Below, piece after piece: positions 24,602 through 34,151 of a DNA stretch of 63,949 nt (position 1 is its first letter; each line of letters starts with the position of its first letter). The translations under genes were made by a program, and so were the position numbers. The stretch covers positions 1-63,949 of the forward strand of contig CACYXI010000002.1 of NCBI GenBank assembly GCA_902778265.1, given 5' to 3'. The notes under the pieces are model-generated. The model was not told the origin of the DNA, searched no databases, and was given only the letters and a program-made list of their open reading frames with translations. The stretch comes from an uncultured Bacteroidales bacterium (GTDB lineage: Bacteria > Bacteroidota > Bacteroidia > Bacteroidales > Bacteroidaceae).

Positions 24602-25891
24602 TTATTTCCCCACGCAAAAGTGGCTAAAGATGTTTCCGAGGACTTCCTCTGTGTCGATTTCGCCACCTGTTATCTCGGCAAGGTGGTGGAGGCATTGGCG
24701 AAGGTCTTCGGCTATGAGGTCGCCGGGGAGATTCTGCTCAAGGGCATCGAGGGTGCGCTGAATGTCGAGGATGGAGATGTCAAGAGCTTGCTTATGACGG
24801 ATGTTGGTAATGAGGACTTCATCATCGTTGGCGGTAGGAACGCTGTTGAGGAGTTGCTGCTCAAGCCAATCCATGCCCTTGCCTGTGAGTGCCTGGAAAT
24901 GTTCAGACTTGTTGTGAACCTTGATAACGGTCTGGTCATCACGCAGGTCGAGGGTAGGGTAGTCAGTATCATTATCGCGCATCAGGATGATGATCTGCGC
25001 ACGTTCGGCAGCCTTGCGTGAGCGCTCTATGCCCATTTTCTCAATGACATCATCGGTGTGACGGATGCCAGCGGTGTCAATGATGCGAAAGAGGGAACCT
25101 GAGATATTAATGCAGTCCTCGATAGTGTCGCGCGTAGTACCTTGAATATCAGAAACGATGGCTTTGTCTTCGTGGAGAAGGGCATTGAGAAGAGTGGATT
25201 TTCCCACGTTTGGCGCACCGATGATTGCGACAGGAATACCATTTTTAATGGCATTTCCTGCGGAGAATGATGATGATAAGCGTGTGATTTCATAGCGTAC
25301 TTCTCGCGCTATGCTGATAAGGGCCTCGCGTGATGCGAACTCAACGTCTTCCTCGGAGAAATCGAGTTCAAGTTCGAGAAGAGAGGTGAGTTTTAGAAGT
25401 TGAGTACGTAACTCAACTAATTTTGCGGAGATACCACCACGCATCTGCTGCATAGCCACGCGATGCTGAGAAGCATTCTGAGAGGCTATAAGATCTGCAA
25501 CAGCCTCTGCCTGCGTAAGGTCGAGTTTACCGTTGAGAAAGGCGCGTTGAGTGTATTCTCCCGGTGCTGCCGGCTGACATCCTTTCTGAATCAGGAGTGA
25601 GCAGATAGTCTGGAGAATATACGGAGAGCCGTGGGCGCTGATCTCTACGCTATCTTCGCCTGTATAGGAATGTGGGGCGCGGAAGAGGGAGAGAAGTACC
25701 TGATCGACAATGGCATCCGCGTTTACTATTGAGCCGTAATGGAGCGAATAAGCCGGGGCATCAATAAGGGAACGACGACCACGGAAGATGCTATCGACGA
25801 TTGATATGGAGTCTGGACCAGATACACGGATAATGCCGATGGCACCGCCCTGTGCTGTTGCTATGGCGCAAATGGTGGATTGGGTGAGCAT
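24602..25891 (-). CDS. mnmE: tRNA uridine-5-carboxymethylaminomethyl GTPase MnmE
   Basis: A 429-residue MnmE, which with MnmG modifies the wobble uridine of several tRNAs. The N-terminal folate-binding-like domain begins TICAIATAQGGAIGIIRVSG. The GTPase domain shows GAPNVGKST (G1), DTAGIRHTDDVIEKMGIERS (G3, switch) and the helical C-terminus ends in HFCVGK, giving the conserved CxGK tail with its essential Cys. The length is slightly below the common 450-460. It is the last gene of a minus-strand run behind the AmpG-like carrier, with a repeat-filled spacer. Confidence 0.95.
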   Translation of the reverse strand: MLTQSTICAIATAQGGAIGIIRVSGPDSISIVDSIFRGRRSLIDAPAYSLHYGSIVNADAIVDQVLLSLFRAPHSYTGEDSVEISAHGSPYILQTICSLLIQKGCQPAAPGEYTQRAFLNGKLDLTQAEAVADLIASQNASQHRVAMQQMRGGISAKLVELRTQLLKLTSLLELELDFSEEDVEFASREALISIAREVRYEITRLSSSFSAGNAIKNGIPVAIIGAPNVGKSTLLNALLHEDKAIVSDIQGTTRDTIEDCINISGSLFRIIDTAGIRHTDDVIEKMGIERSRKAAERAQIIILMRDNDTDYPTLDLRDDQTVIKVHNKSEHFQALTGKGMDWLEQQLLNSVPTANDDEVLITNIRHKQALDISILDIQRTLDALEQNLPGDLIAEDLRQCLHHLAEITGGEIDTEEVLGNIFSHFCVGK

Positions 25892-25897
25892 ATTTTT

Positions 25898-25933
25898 AAG
25901 TGAAAAATGAAAAATTATAAAATGAAAAATACC
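25898..25933. repeat. Half AAAATGAAAA word array
   Basis: AAGTGAAAAATGAAAAAT and TAAAATGAAAAATACC repeat the word family of 10076-10195 without the facing arm. It lies between mnmE and the neighbouring 80-bp repeat. Confidence 0.55.
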
Positions 25934-25934
25934 A

Positions 25935-26014
25935 GACCCTCTCCCCGCTCCCCCTTAAAGGGGGAGAGCCTGTTCGCGGTAGAAAGTCTCCCTTTAAGGG
26001 AGATTTAGAGGGTC
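25935..26014. repeat. 80-bp inverted repeat, left copy flanking the AmpG-like gene
   Basis: It begins GACCCTCTCCCCGCTCCCCC and ends GGGAGATTTAGAGGGTC. It is an almost perfect inverted copy of 27309-27388 (about two differences). It overlaps the last three codons of the carrier gene, supplying Thr-Leu-stop. Confidence 0.85.
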
Positions 26015-27291
26015 TTTTTTCCGAATGCCGGATCTATCTTCAGAAGGGAGGTAACGGCAAAGGTGACACTACAGAAGGCGATGACGATGAGGAAGAACGA
26101 TTGGTAACCAACGGCTTCCTGCAATGCCCCGGCAAAGAGTCCCGGAATCATCATTGAGAGTGCCATGAATGCCGTACAAAGTGCGTAATGGGATGTTTTG
26201 TAATTGCCGCGGCTATAGTATATGAGATAAAGCATATATGCGGTGAAACCGAAGCCATAGCCGAACTGCTCGATGAATACGCAGATATTGACAATAAGGA
26301 AGGTAGAAGGAAGGTCGTAGGCGAGATATACATACACAAGGTCGGGCAATGTGATGGCGCATACCATAGGCCATAGCCATTTCCTGAGTCCGTCCTTACC
26401 TGCGCACATCCCACCGAGAATACCGCCGAGAGTGAGACCTACAACGCCTACGGTGCCTTGCACAAGACCGTATTCCTGTGGTGAGAGTCCGAGACCTCCG
26501 TTATGCACGTTGTCAATAAGGAAAAGCGATGAAACCTTTGCCAATAGTCCTTCCGGCATACGATAGAAGAGCATGAAGAGGATGCCCGCAATGACCTGTT
26601 CTTTTTGGAAGAATGTCTTTATCGTGGATTTCAGGTCGTTTAGAATGCTATTTGATGATACTGTCTTAACCTCACCCTCAACATGGGTATTCTCCTCATC
26701 CTCCGATGGATGCGGCAAAACGTATGAATGCCACAGCCAGAGGGCGATGAAAAGTCCTGCCACGCCATAGAACATAAGGCTCCATGAGAAGGCGATGGAA
26801 TTGCGGAAAACGACCTGAAGGTTGCCGGCTATCATCACGAGGACACCTTGTCCGAAGATCGTGGCAAGGCGATAGAACGTGCTTCTGATGCCTACAAACC
26901 AAGCCTGATCGTGCTGGTCAAGTCCGAGCATATAGAAGCCGTCGGCTGCAATGTCGTGGGTGGCACTTGCGAATGCCATGAGCCAAAAGAAGCAAAGTGT
27001 GCCTTGCAACCAGAAGCTTGACGGAATGGTGAAGGCGATGCCACCGAAGGCAGCACCAATGAGCAACTGCATAGCCGTAATCCACCAGCGTTTTGTCTTT
27101 ACGATGTCGATAAACGGACTCCAAAGTGGCTTTATAACCCAAGGAAGGTAAAGCCATGAGGTATAGAATGTTATGTCGGCATTAGAAAGGCCGAGCTGCT
27201 TGTAGAGGATGAGCGATATTGTCATCACTGCTACGTATGGTAGTCCCTCAGCGAAATAGAGGGAAGGAATCCAAGACCAAGGATTTTTCAT
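26005..27291 (-). CDS. AmpG-like MFS transporter
   Basis: A 428-residue major facilitator with about twelve membrane helices. The N-terminus (WSWIPSLYFAEGLPYVAVM) and the KPLWSPFIDIVKTKRWW loop between helices 2 and 3 match the AmpG-like branch, which imports anhydro-muropeptides for cell-wall recycling. The substrate is inferred from family. The gene is bracketed by two 80-bp inverted repeats (25935-26014, 27309-27388), and the downstream copy provides its stop codon. It lies between the SpoIID-domain gene and mnmE on the same strand, consistent with an envelope-related run. Confidence 0.88.
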   Translation of the reverse strand: MKNPWSWIPSLYFAEGLPYVAVMTISLILYKQLGLSNADITFYTSWLYLPWVIKPLWSPFIDIVKTKRWWITAMQLLIGAAFGGIAFTIPSSFWLQGTLCFFWLMAFASATHDIAADGFYMLGLDQHDQAWFVGIRSTFYRLATIFGQGVLVMIAGNLQVVFRNSIAFSWSLMFYGVAGLFIALWLWHSYVLPHPSEDEENTHVEGEVKTVSSNSILNDLKSTIKTFFQKEQVIAGILFMLFYRMPEGLLAKVSSLFLIDNVHNGGLGLSPQEYGLVQGTVGVVGLTLGGILGGMCAGKDGLRKWLWPMVCAITLPDLVYVYLAYDLPSTFLIVNICVFIEQFGYGFGFTAYMLYLIYYSRGNYKTSHYALCTAFMALSMMIPGLFAGALQEAVGYQSFFLIVIAFCSVTFAVTSLLKIDPAFGKKTL

Positions 27292-27308
27292 AGCTTATCA
27301 AAATTAGG

Positions 27309-27388
27309 ACCCTCTAAATCTCCCTTAAAGGGAGACTTCCTACCGCGAACCGGCTCTCCCCCTTTAAGGGGGAGCGGGGAGAGGGTCT
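27309..27388. repeat. 80-bp inverted repeat, right copy
   Basis: An inverted copy of 25935-26014. The pair brackets a single gene of 1.29 kb, a composite-like layout, though no transposase is present. It lies 18 bases upstream of the carrier's start codon. Confidence 0.85.
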
Positions 27389-27397
27389 GATTTATTA

Positions 27398-30300
27398 TTA
27401 GTACGCTTTCTTTATCTCCGCATTCTGATAGTAATGCAGGAGGATGTCGTTGTACTTGAAGCCTTGCTCACCCATAACGGCGGCACCTATCTGGCAGAGA
27501 CCTACACCATGTCCCCAACCGCGACCATCAAGGATGAAGCGCGATGGAATGGTGGTACTATCGGTATCAGGAATCTGATTGCCGTCAGCATCAAGGCGCA
27601 TGAGGGTAAATGCAGAACTATACAGATGAGACTTAGACAGGGTCTTGCGGATCTCAAGTTCCTTACCAATAGAGAACGTACGCTGCGTACCCACGATTTT
27701 CAGCAGAGATATTCTGCCACTCGGCCCACGCTCAATAGCCTTCAAATTGACGATTTCACCGAAATCCATCTTTGTCTTATCTGCGATGAGTTGGGCGATT
27801 TCCTTCTGCGAGTATTCCACTCTCCATGTGTAGAAATCGTGCGTCTCCTGATCGTAGTCATTGAGCACCTGAGAAATGATGTGCGCATCCTGAGTGTTGC
27901 AATATGGATCTTTTACCGACTTGAGATAAGGTAGTGGAGTATCTTCCCAGCAATACTGATATTCCTCCGTAATACCGCCACAACACTTTGAGAAGCGTGC
28001 ATCGCAAATCTCGCCACCGTATGTTAGAATCTGTCCGCGAGTAGCCTTCACAGCCTCTATGACGTGCGGATTAGCAGCGTGGGTAATGCCCTGATAACGC
28101 TGACAATGGTCGTCGGCACAAACATCGAAGATTGTGTGATCCTCACGGTCGTACCAGCGTATCAGCATATCCTCCTTCTTTGTAAATGAGAAGAAAGAGT
28201 TGGCTGACTTCTGGAGTCGGTTGCGCTTCTCTATCTGTGCAAGAAGCCAAGAACGTGAGATAACGGCATGAGCCTTTAGCAGTTCAAGACTTGAAGTAGC
28301 CGACATCTCGCTTGAAATAACGCTTTCAAGGTATCGCTCAACTGGCAATACGTTGATAGCGCATATCTTATCCTCTTCTACAACAAGTCGCAGAGTACCC
28401 ACGAATATCTGTGTCTGCTTGCGTTCCCAATGGAAGTTCACACCGATGATTACGTCGGAAATGGAGAAATTTGGCGTTGGGTTGTTTGGTGTTGGACGGA
28501 AGGTAAGATGCTGATATTGATTTCCGTTCCAAAGGATTCCACCTTCCGAGAACTCCACAACCTGCGGTCCCGTTATTTCCTTGCCCTTTGCCGTATAAGG
28601 GGTGTTGAGCGTGAACTCTATCTTCGAAGCACTTATGATGCCTACCTTTACTTCGGGCTGTTGGGTGTTAGGTGTTTGATGATGGGAATTGTCAGGAGAT
28701 GCGATTTCATCGGCAAGCTTCTTTGCGAAATCGTCCGTTACACCGACTTCCTGAAGAATGCCGTAGGCAATATCCTGTGTCATACGGTCGAAGTCCTCCT
28801 GTCGTGGAGTAATGATGAGTCCTGCCATATCTAAAGCGCCTGGCGAAACGATGAACTGAGCGTCGCCCTCAGCCGTATAGCAGTCAGGACGATGCTTTGC
28901 ACGAGGTATGATGACCGATACATAATCCTTGTCTTCACGCCAAGAGAGTATGTTCATCATAGGCTCTTCACCCTCTTGATTCTGAGAAATATATGCGAAT
29001 GCCTTATAGAAACGCTTGAATAGTTTCTTGTCGCCCTCCACGCTCTGGCTTCTTATTACGAAAGCCGGACAAACATAGTCCGTCACAAGGCTGATGCTGT
29101 CAGTTTCTGAGAACTGCTGAACGAGCGTGAGGTTATGCGAGATGCGCTTCCATTGAGTCTGCAATGGTACGATGCCCGATGTTCCTGCCTGAAGATGCAG
29201 ATGATCAGGAGCAGAAGCACCGCACTTAGGACCGTTATAGAACACCATCAGTTCAGGATATTTGGTCAATACGCGGTGTATCTCACCATAGCGCGCAATT
29301 ATTGCCTGTGGCTCGTGCTCAAGGCTTGGAAGGGTGAAATGCTGCGGAAGGATAGGGAACGGATTTACGAGCAGTTCAAGCACGGGAACGCCCTGTGAGT
29401 TCCTTATCGTGTGTATCATCTGTTGTTTTGGACGATTCTCACGGCACAGGAAGCAAGGACGCTTTTCGAGCGATGCCTTGTCAATCTTTGCCCCCGTTGA
29501 AACCATTCTCGCAGGGTTGAACTGCACCTTTACATCGCCCAATGCCTTCACCTTCACGTTCTTCAGGTCGTTATAGCGCTTTTCTGCATCGCTCCAAACA
29601 ATAAGCTGACGCTCAAAGAAACGGTTCAATGCGCTGTCGGCATCTGCCACCTTACCTTGATTCATTGCCTGACGGGCAACAAGCTCCATAGTGCGCAATC
29701 TGTCCTTGTAGAGGTTGTTTGCGTTGATCCTGTCGATGGAAAGGGCTGCATCAGAGTTCCCTCCCCAGCGGCGGCAGAGGTAAAGCTCATCATAGATGCG
29801 ACCAATTCGATAGTTACGAGAGAAAGCCAGTCCAAGGGCATAGTCTTCACCGTAGCTTGTGTTAGGGAATCCGATATGACGGAGTATTGGAGTAAAGAAT
29901 GCACGAGGCGCACCTAATCCGTTGATACGCAAAGCGTTGTTTGGGCCGTTTTCATCGGTCCATTCCTTATGGTCGATAATGCCTGGAGGCAAGGTGTTAA
30001 GGTCGAAATCGCACATACGATATGCACCTATAACCATTGCTGCCTGTTGCTGATAGAAGGAATCCACAACCTTCTGGAGAGTGTTAGGACTTGAATACAG
30101 GTCATCGGAATCGAGTTGCACGGCAAATCGTCCGCATCTTTCATCGTTCACGGCAAGGTTCCAGCATCCGCCAATTCCGAGGTCTGTACGCTCAGGAATG
30201 ATATGCACGAGCTGTGGATTTGCAGCCAGTTCGCTCAAAATCTCCGTGGTTCCATCGGTTGAATGGTTGTCAACCACGATCACGTTATACTTGAACTTTG

Positions 30301-31018
30301 TTGTCTGCGACAATGCACTCTTCACGGCATCTGCCACCGTCTTTGCACGGTTGAATACAGGAATGATGACCGAAGCCTCAGTCTCAAACTCCTGCTCGTA
30401 AAAGTCGGGGATGATGCGCTTTGAGGTATCTATCTTTGCACCGATAGCCTCCAGATGCTCGGTTGCAGCACGTTCCATCTCTATCTGCACCTCACGGTTG
30501 CGTGGGTTCACATAGTCAAACTGCTTCTCACCACTCTTTCGGGTGTCAAGTTCCTCCTCACGATACAGATACTCGTTCAGATGGAATATCTCGCCCTTGC
30601 GCGATAGGAACAGGCGGAGGGCATAGAGAGCCGCGAACTTGTATTCCGTCTTGGCTGTGGCAATGAACTCATGGAGTAAGGCGGTACGGACGAGAAGAAG
30701 CTGTCCGAAGTCGAAATCATCGCGTATAGAACCGATGAAATAGTCGATTGCGGGGTGTTTCTCCGTCTTACCCTCGGTAACGGTATAATGATCGGCATAC
30801 ACCATAGCCGCTCCTGTGTTATCGGCAGCGGAAACAAGTCTGCGTAGCGCATCAGGCTCTATGCTTACTGGCGTTTCCTTTTGTGAAAGGAGCACATAAT
30901 CGGCTGTGGCGAGAGCACTTATCTTGGAAATAGTCTCAGAAGAAGCCATTCCACCGACCAGAGGAAGGACGGCTACGGCATCATCGGAGTCAAAGAAAAA
31001 GTCAATTCTGTTGTGCAT
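27398..31018 (-). CDS. GT2 / DUF4922-like / SpoIID three-part protein
   Basis: A 1206-residue protein. Residues 1-195 look like a reduced glycosyltransferase-like region. About 213-480 is a GT2 domain ([29 protein letters not shown]). About 540-790 matches what is annotated as DUF4922 in Bacteroidetes, with [11 protein letters not shown] and the DHLHLQAG motif, an HxHxQ arrangement like that of GalT/Ap4A-phosphorylase enzymes. About 860-1200 is a SpoIID/LytB domain ([30 protein letters not shown]), a peptidoglycan lytic transglycosylase type in other species. No signal peptide is seen, which is odd for SpoIID. It probably links sugar-nucleotide handling with cell-wall work, but its function is unknown. 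Confidence 0.8.
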   Translation of the reverse strand: MHNRIDFFFDSDDAVAVLPLVGGMASSETISKISALATADYVLLSQKETPVSIEPDALRRLVSAADNTGAAMVYADHYTVTEGKTEKHPAIDYFIGSIRDDFDFGQLLLVRTALLHEFIATAKTEYKFAALYALRLFLSRKGEIFHLNEYLYREEELDTRKSGEKQFDYVNPRNREVQIEMERAATEHLEAIGAKIDTSKRIIPDFYEQEFETEASVIIPVFNRAKTVADAVKSALSQTTKFKYNVIVVDNHSTDGTTEILSELAANPQLVHIIPERTDLGIGGCWNLAVNDERCGRFAVQLDSDDLYSSPNTLQKVVDSFYQQQAAMVIGAYRMCDFDLNTLPPGIIDHKEWTDENGPNNALRINGLGAPRAFFTPILRHIGFPNTSYGEDYALGLAFSRNYRIGRIYDELYLCRRWGGNSDAALSIDRINANNLYKDRLRTMELVARQAMNQGKVADADSALNRFFERQLIVWSDAEKRYNDLKNVKVKALGDVKVQFNPARMVSTGAKIDKASLEKRPCFLCRENRPKQQMIHTIRNSQGVPVLELLVNPFPILPQHFTLPSLEHEPQAIIARYGEIHRVLTKYPELMVFYNGPKCGASAPDHLHLQAGTSGIVPLQTQWKRISHNLTLVQQFSETDSISLVTDYVCPAFVIRSQSVEGDKKLFKRFYKAFAYISQNQEGEEPMMNILSWREDKDYVSVIIPRAKHRPDCYTAEGDAQFIVSPGALDMAGLIITPRQEDFDRMTQDIAYGILQEVGVTDDFAKKLADEIASPDNSHHQTPNTQQPEVKVGIISASKIEFTLNTPYTAKGKEITGPQVVEFSEGGILWNGNQYQHLTFRPTPNNPTPNFSISDVIIGVNFHWERKQTQIFVGTLRLVVEEDKICAINVLPVERYLESVISSEMSATSSLELLKAHAVISRSWLLAQIEKRNRLQKSANSFFSFTKKEDMLIRWYDREDHTIFDVCADDHCQRYQGITHAANPHVIEAVKATRGQILTYGGEICDARFSKCCGGITEEYQYCWEDTPLPYLKSVKDPYCNTQDAHIISQVLNDYDQETHDFYTWRVEYSQKEIAQLIADKTKMDFGEIVNLKAIERGPSGRISLLKIVGTQRTFSIGKELEIRKTLSKSHLYSSAFTLMRLDADGNQIPDTDSTTIPSRFILDGRGWGHGVGLCQIGAAVMGEQGFKYNDILLHYYQNAEIKKAY

Positions 31019-31308
31019 ATATTGTCTTTGTTAGATGTCAGTGAAAACAAGTTTAGAATTTGATTACAAAGGTACAAAGAATAATCGGAATATCCAAATT
31101 TTTCATGTAAATCCATATAAAACGCAAAGATGCAAAGACGCAGAGTAAATGCTGAATGTTTCTAACTCAAAATCTTTACTCGACTATATTCCATAGAAAA
31201 TCCCTTGTAATTCCCTATCCGGAAGTACGAATAAGGGGAGTTACAAGGGATTCATCTGAGAATAATCATGCGAAGTGTATTCACAAAATATCGTAGGGGA
31301 GGTGAAGG
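31019..31308. promoter_or_regulatory. Intergenic region with promoter for the GT2/SpoIID gene
   Basis: TACCTTTG on the minus strand (31074 to 31067) fits the -7 element, giving a 45-nt leader. Positions 31118-31140 hold CGCAAAGATGCAAAGACGCA words, and 31195-31250 hold TCCCTTGTAATTCCC with an inverted GAGTTACAAGGGA arm. Confidence 0.5.
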
Positions 31309-33255
31309 CTAATCTTTCTTTGTTCGTGCCACGATGTTTTGTACCTCCTTGATCTTGGCTGTGGCTGTGGCATCGCCAGAGGCTTCCGCAAGTTTCAGAT
31401 AGTGAATTGCCATGTCTGGGTCGGGTAGGGTACCGACACCCTCAATGAAGCATGATGCAACGCCGTTGTAAGCCTCTGCATCGCCAGCATCGGCAGCCTC
31501 TTTGAGCAATCGGAAACCAGTCTTGTTGTCGCGATCTGTTCCCTCGCCCTTGATGTAGCAGCGTGCAAGGAATTTCTTGGCATATACATCGCCACTCTCG
31601 ATCGCCTTTTCAATATATGCCACTCCGAGGAGCAGGTTCTTGGGCAGTATGCGACCTGAGAGATACGAATCGCCGATGTAGGTCATTGCCTCTGCCACAC
31701 CGAGGTCGGCAGCCTTATGGAGATATGCCATTCCCTGTATAGAGTCTTTCTTCATGCCCATGCCCTCCATCATAAACGTAGCATACTTGTACATTGCATC
31801 CTTATTGCCGAGGGCAACCGACTTGCCTATGTACTTGGCTGCCTTCTCAAAGTCGCCTTCATAGACGTAGTGGTTGGCGAGATCCTGATTGGCAAACTCA
31901 TATCCGTGGTCGGCGGCGCGATCCCAAAGGGCAAGGGCGCGGACGGTATCTTTCGCCACTCCCCATCCGTTCATATAATAGTGACCGAGGTTGAGCAGGG
32001 CATAGTCTGAACCGTTGTTGGCTGCACGTGCAAGCATCTGTGCCGCCTTGCCGTAGTCCTGTTGAGTTCCCTTACCTTCCTCATAGCAGTAGGCAAGGTT
32101 CTCAAGTATCTCGTTGTCGTCGCTCTTTGTTGACTGAGCTTCAAGCAATGGGAATGCGGCGGTGTAGTCCTCATTAAGAAACAGGTTTACCGCCTTCTCA
32201 CATTCCTCGCTACGTTTTTTGTTCGGATGCGAAGATGCAATGTCGCTTGTAACTTCATTCTCTATTTTTTTCGGCTCAGAAATGGTGCATGGAATATTGT
32301 GCGTTATGAATGATGCGGAGTCGCCATCCGTGCGCCATATTCTATCGTCGTAACTGACGTAGGCATAGTTGAGATCTACGCAGATGGAATTGATGTAGTG
32401 AGGTTTGCGGTCGTCAGTTAGACTCTTCTTCCATGAACGGTTTAGCTTGTCGTCATACTCCTGTACCTCATTTGAGGTGGTGACGGTCATGAGTGTACCG
32501 GCATTGGTTATGGTGGCATACGTCACGTCGGGTATGCGTTGCCAGTTGATGTTATCGTAGCTCGTAACGAAGTAGTCGCCCTGTCTCACCACATAGAAGC
32601 GTCCAATACGCATGACCTGCGTAACGGATCCATCGCCGAAGTTGCGGTCGCCACGCTGTGCCTTATCCAATGGGGTAGGGATTGTCTGGAATGTCTTACC
32701 TCCGTCGGTGGTGTGCAGAATCTTATTGGCTGACACACCGAACAGGCCTTCCTTCGGGCTCATCATGCAGATGTCCGTGATATGTGCCGATTCAAGTGCT
32801 GGTGCGTGGAATGTTTTCCATGTGCGCCCCTCGTCCATAGAGTTTAGCAGATCCATGTTGGAGAATGAAAGCCATAGTCCGCTCTCGTCTGAATGGAAAG
32901 CAGCGGTGCAAGGCTGTGAGGCTATTTTCTTTATCTTCCATGCCTTTCCGTTGTTGGTGGAGAGATACACGCGCCCTTCGCCATCCTTGTTCATACAGGC
33001 AGCGATAGTCTTAGGTGCGATATAGTCAATCCATGTGCATTGGCATCCCACAGGTGGTGGAGTTGATACCCATGAAGAGGTAGCATCGTTGGCAAGCCAG
33101 ATGGTGCCTCCGTCGGTAGCGCACAGATGTCCCTTTGCGTCAATGCTGATGTTAGAAACCTGAGCAGAGAGAGGGAGGGAAAGGAGGAGGAAAAAAGCCC
33201 CCCAGCCCCCCAAGGGGGAGTATTTCTTTATAGTATTTTGGGTTGTTCTTTTCAT
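31309..33255 (-). CDS. Secreted protein with beta-propeller-like and Sel1 repeats
   Basis: A 648-residue exported protein. Residues 1-31 are a signal peptide whose core (YSPLGGWGAFFLLL) is translated from a GC-rich repeat at 33193-33227. Residues 35-330 show sialidase/BNR-like elements (TTDGGKTFQ, STNNGKAWK, SMDEGRTWK), suggesting a beta-propeller. Residues 350-640 carry seven or so Sel1/TPR-like repeats (AYCYEEGKGTQQDYGKA, GHYYMNGWGVAKDTVRA), which bind protein partners. The function is unknown, and it may act in the periplasm. The gene lies downstream of lolA on the same strand, separated by a word array. Confidence 0.8.
   Translation of the reverse strand: MKRTTQNTIKKYSPLGGWGAFFLLLSLPLSAQVSNISIDAKGHLCATDGGTIWLANDATSSWVSTPPPVGCQCTWIDYIAPKTIAACMNKDGEGRVYLSTNNGKAWKIKKIASQPCTAAFHSDESGLWLSFSNMDLLNSMDEGRTWKTFHAPALESAHITDICMMSPKEGLFGVSANKILHTTDGGKTFQTIPTPLDKAQRGDRNFGDGSVTQVMRIGRFYVVRQGDYFVTSYDNINWQRIPDVTYATITNAGTLMTVTTSNEVQEYDDKLNRSWKKSLTDDRKPHYINSICVDLNYAYVSYDDRIWRTDGDSASFITHNIPCTISEPKKIENEVTSDIASSHPNKKRSEECEKAVNLFLNEDYTAAFPLLEAQSTKSDDNEILENLAYCYEEGKGTQQDYGKAAQMLARAANNGSDYALLNLGHYYMNGWGVAKDTVRALALWDRAADHGYEFANQDLANHYVYEGDFEKAAKYIGKSVALGNKDAMYKYATFMMEGMGMKKDSIQGMAYLHKAADLGVAEAMTYIGDSYLSGRILPKNLLLGVAYIEKAIESGDVYAKKFLARCYIKGEGTDRDNKTGFRLLKEAADAGDAEAYNGVASCFIEGVGTLPDPDMAIHYLKLAEASGDATATAKIKEVQNIVARTKKD
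33193..33227. repeat. 31-bp GC-rich repeat forming a signal peptide
   Basis: In coding orientation it reads AAATACTCCCCCTTGG followed by GGGGCTGGGGGGCTTT. The same repeat occurs at 40682-40712 inside another signal peptide, in a different frame. Confidence 0.85.
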
Positions 33256-33285
33256 ACTTTCGTGTTTTTAGTTTTATGGCGGGAA

Positions 33286-33394
33286 TAAATGAAAAATGAA
33301 AAGTGAAAAATGAAAAATACAAGTTACATTTGAAACCTTAAAAGGTAATCTGTATTTTATTATTTTTCATTTTTCATTTTATAATTTTTTTACC
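33286..33394. repeat. Inverted word array, AAAATGAAAA type
   Basis: The left arm (AATGAAAAATGAAAAGTG, AAAAATGAAAAATACA) faces the right arm (TGTATTTTATTATTTTTC, ATTTTTCATTTTATAA). It is the same family as 10076-10195, placed between the Sel1 gene and lolA. Confidence 0.7.
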
Positions 33395-34001
33395 TCAAAT
33401 CTATCACTTCTGCTTTGGGATAATCCTTGGCGTTAAATGTGAAAATGGCATCTGACAGGTTAGAAGACTTGACGTTTGATATCGTTATTGTTACCCAACC
33501 AGAAGACTGACGCATCTTTACCTCCTTGATGTTGGAGTTGGCATCAACAAGAATATAGGCTTCCTTTATGCCTGACTTCTGATTCTTAGCCTTCAGATGC
33601 ACCTGATCTCCGCTCGCAGTCTTCTGCAACTCCATGTCATATCCCTTCTTATATAAGGTGAGGAATGTGTAAGGATTCATGCTTGCCTGCTTTGCGGCAT
33701 TAGGATTAGAAACGTTGACCTCTTCGTTCTTCTTGACGTAGGTCCATTGAGTCTTTCCGTTGTACCAAACTATTGCGTTTGGGGTAGTGGCATGGAACAT
33801 ATTCTTCTTGATAGAGATAGTTCCGCTCTGCTTAATCTTGTCGCCAGTAACGGTAAAGTTTGCGGTTGTTCCGCTCTTGATGTTGAATTTCGCTGCTGCC
33901 TTGTCAAGAGTCTTCTTGGCGGCCGCAGACGAATTGTTTGCTGCTGTTGAGGTGATGACTGCTACAGCCATCAGGACAATGATTGTAAAGAACTTTTTCA
34001 T
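33390..34001 (-). CDS. LolA-like outer-membrane lipoprotein carrier
   Basis: A 203-residue periplasmic protein with a signal peptide (MKKFFTIIVLMAVAVITSTA). The strand pattern ANFTVTGDKIKQSGTISIKKNMF, WYNGKTQWTYVKKNEEVNVS and the NPYTFLTLYKKGYD segment fit the LolA/LolB fold, which ferries lipoproteins to the outer membrane. LolA following ftsK is a common Bacteroidetes arrangement and supports the call. It is 150 bp downstream of ftsK, the gap being filled by CAATTATCAATTTT words (34117-34150). Confidence 0.82.
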   Translation of the reverse strand: MKKFFTIIVLMAVAVITSTAANNSSAAAKKTLDKAAAKFNIKSGTTANFTVTGDKIKQSGTISIKKNMFHATTPNAIVWYNGKTQWTYVKKNEEVNVSNPNAAKQASMNPYTFLTLYKKGYDMELQKTASGDQVHLKAKNQKSGIKEAYILVDANSNIKEVKMRQSSGWVTITISNVKSSNLSDAIFTFNAKDYPKAEVIDLR

Positions 34002-34151
34002 TGCTTTTATGTTTTATATAAATTTATAACGTACCACATTGGGGAGAGTTTAATTCCTTATTGGGCAGTTTTAATTTTTTTATATTTTCCTAAAGAAGAA
34101 TGAACCTTCCCAATTGTCAATTTTCAATTATCAATTATCAATTTTCAATTG

